A stretch of DNA of 64,000 bases. It comes from Blepharisma japonicum (lineage: Eukaryota > Ciliophora > Heterotrichea > Heterotrichida > Blepharismidae). A model generated the notes under the pieces. That model was not told the DNA's origin, made no database searches, and worked only from the letters and a program-made list of their open reading frames with translations. The stretch covers positions 310,001 through 374,000 of the forward strand of contig CATKHK010000036.1 of assembly GCA_949751835.1 (NCBI GenBank), given 5' to 3'. Shown here one piece after another: positions 63,999-64,000 of this stretch. Made by a program: the position numbers and the translations under genes. How positions within the stretch are numbered: position 1 is the stretch's first letter; the number at the start of each line of letters is the position of its first letter.

Positions 63999-64000
63999 AA

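Noticed and set aside
1-64000. UGA as cysteine (Euplotes code) or a standard code with many pseudogenes
   Set aside because: In-frame TGA falls at conserved Trp, not Cys, positions (PLD, kinase, WD40, USP), and dozens of otherwise intact genes would have to be broken.
1-64000. Stentor as source organism
   Set aside because: Stentor shares 15-16-nt introns but uses the standard code; here TGA is clearly Trp.
1-64000. CRISPR arrays, insertion sequences, rRNA genes, telomeric repeats
   Set aside because: None seen on reading; no direct-repeat arrays, no transposase motifs, and no C/A-rich terminal repeats at either end.

Overview
This window is a gene-dense, AT-rich stretch of a ciliate somatic (macronuclear-type) genome, most likely the heterotrich Blepharisma or a close relative. 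Three things in the sequence point there. (1) UGA is read as tryptophan: in-frame TGA sits where families need Trp (second Trp of the phospholipase D DWWLSPD motif, kinase subdomain IX, WD40 and P4-ATPase positions), and no gene ends in TGA. TAA and TAG are both stops. (2) Thirteen introns are visible, twelve of 15 nt and one of 16 nt; all are GT...AG with an A six bases from the 3' end. (3) Genes are very close, often 4-60 bp apart, and many products are ciliary or signalling proteins typical of ciliates.

Layout. 1-14 kb: the 3'-truncated P4-ATPase flippase, a PP2C phosphatase, several unknown proteins, a B-box/kelch protein, a REEP5/Yop1-like ER-shaping protein and a fusion of WD40 repeats with a TRP-like channel. 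14-24 kb: a bromodomain-NET protein with an atypical acetyl-lysine pocket, an unknown, a HAD phosphatase, a CIMIP2/FAM166-like ciliary protein and a 1719-residue coiled-coil protein carrying an 11-residue-spaced LC8-like motif array and a Sec16-like motif. 24-36 kb: a Pet127-like mitochondrial protein, a double cyclic-nucleotide-binding protein, a RING/B-box/RanBP2-zinc-finger/DUSP protein, a membrane RING-H2 protein, small unknowns, an MFS transporter with four introns, and a WGR-SAM-ATP-dependent DNA ligase. 36-49 kb: a KH/2H-phosphodiesterase (ASCC1-like), an EF-hand protein, a TMEM230-like protein, a DegT-type aminotransferase, an F-box/WD40 protein, a calcium-dependent protein kinase, coiled-coil proteins and a PX-PH phospholipase D. 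49-64 kb: a DUSP-UBL-MYND-USP deubiquitinase, a decayed gene, a kinesin, unknown basic proteins, a secreted cysteine-rich protein, a helical-repeat protein and a large AXDND1-like axonemal dynein light-chain-domain protein.

The genes do not form an operon or one evident pathway; neighbours are on both strands and functionally mixed. Recurrent themes are ubiquitin signalling (two RING proteins, an F-box protein, a USP; two of these share the DUSP fold), lipid and calcium signalling (PLD, CDPK, PP2C, CNB protein, EF-hand protein, TRP channel) and cilia (CIMIP2-like, AXDND1-like, kinesin, possible CFAP97-like). All family calls were made by reading translations by eye; no database search was run. 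Introns whose 15 nt stay open in frame would have been missed.
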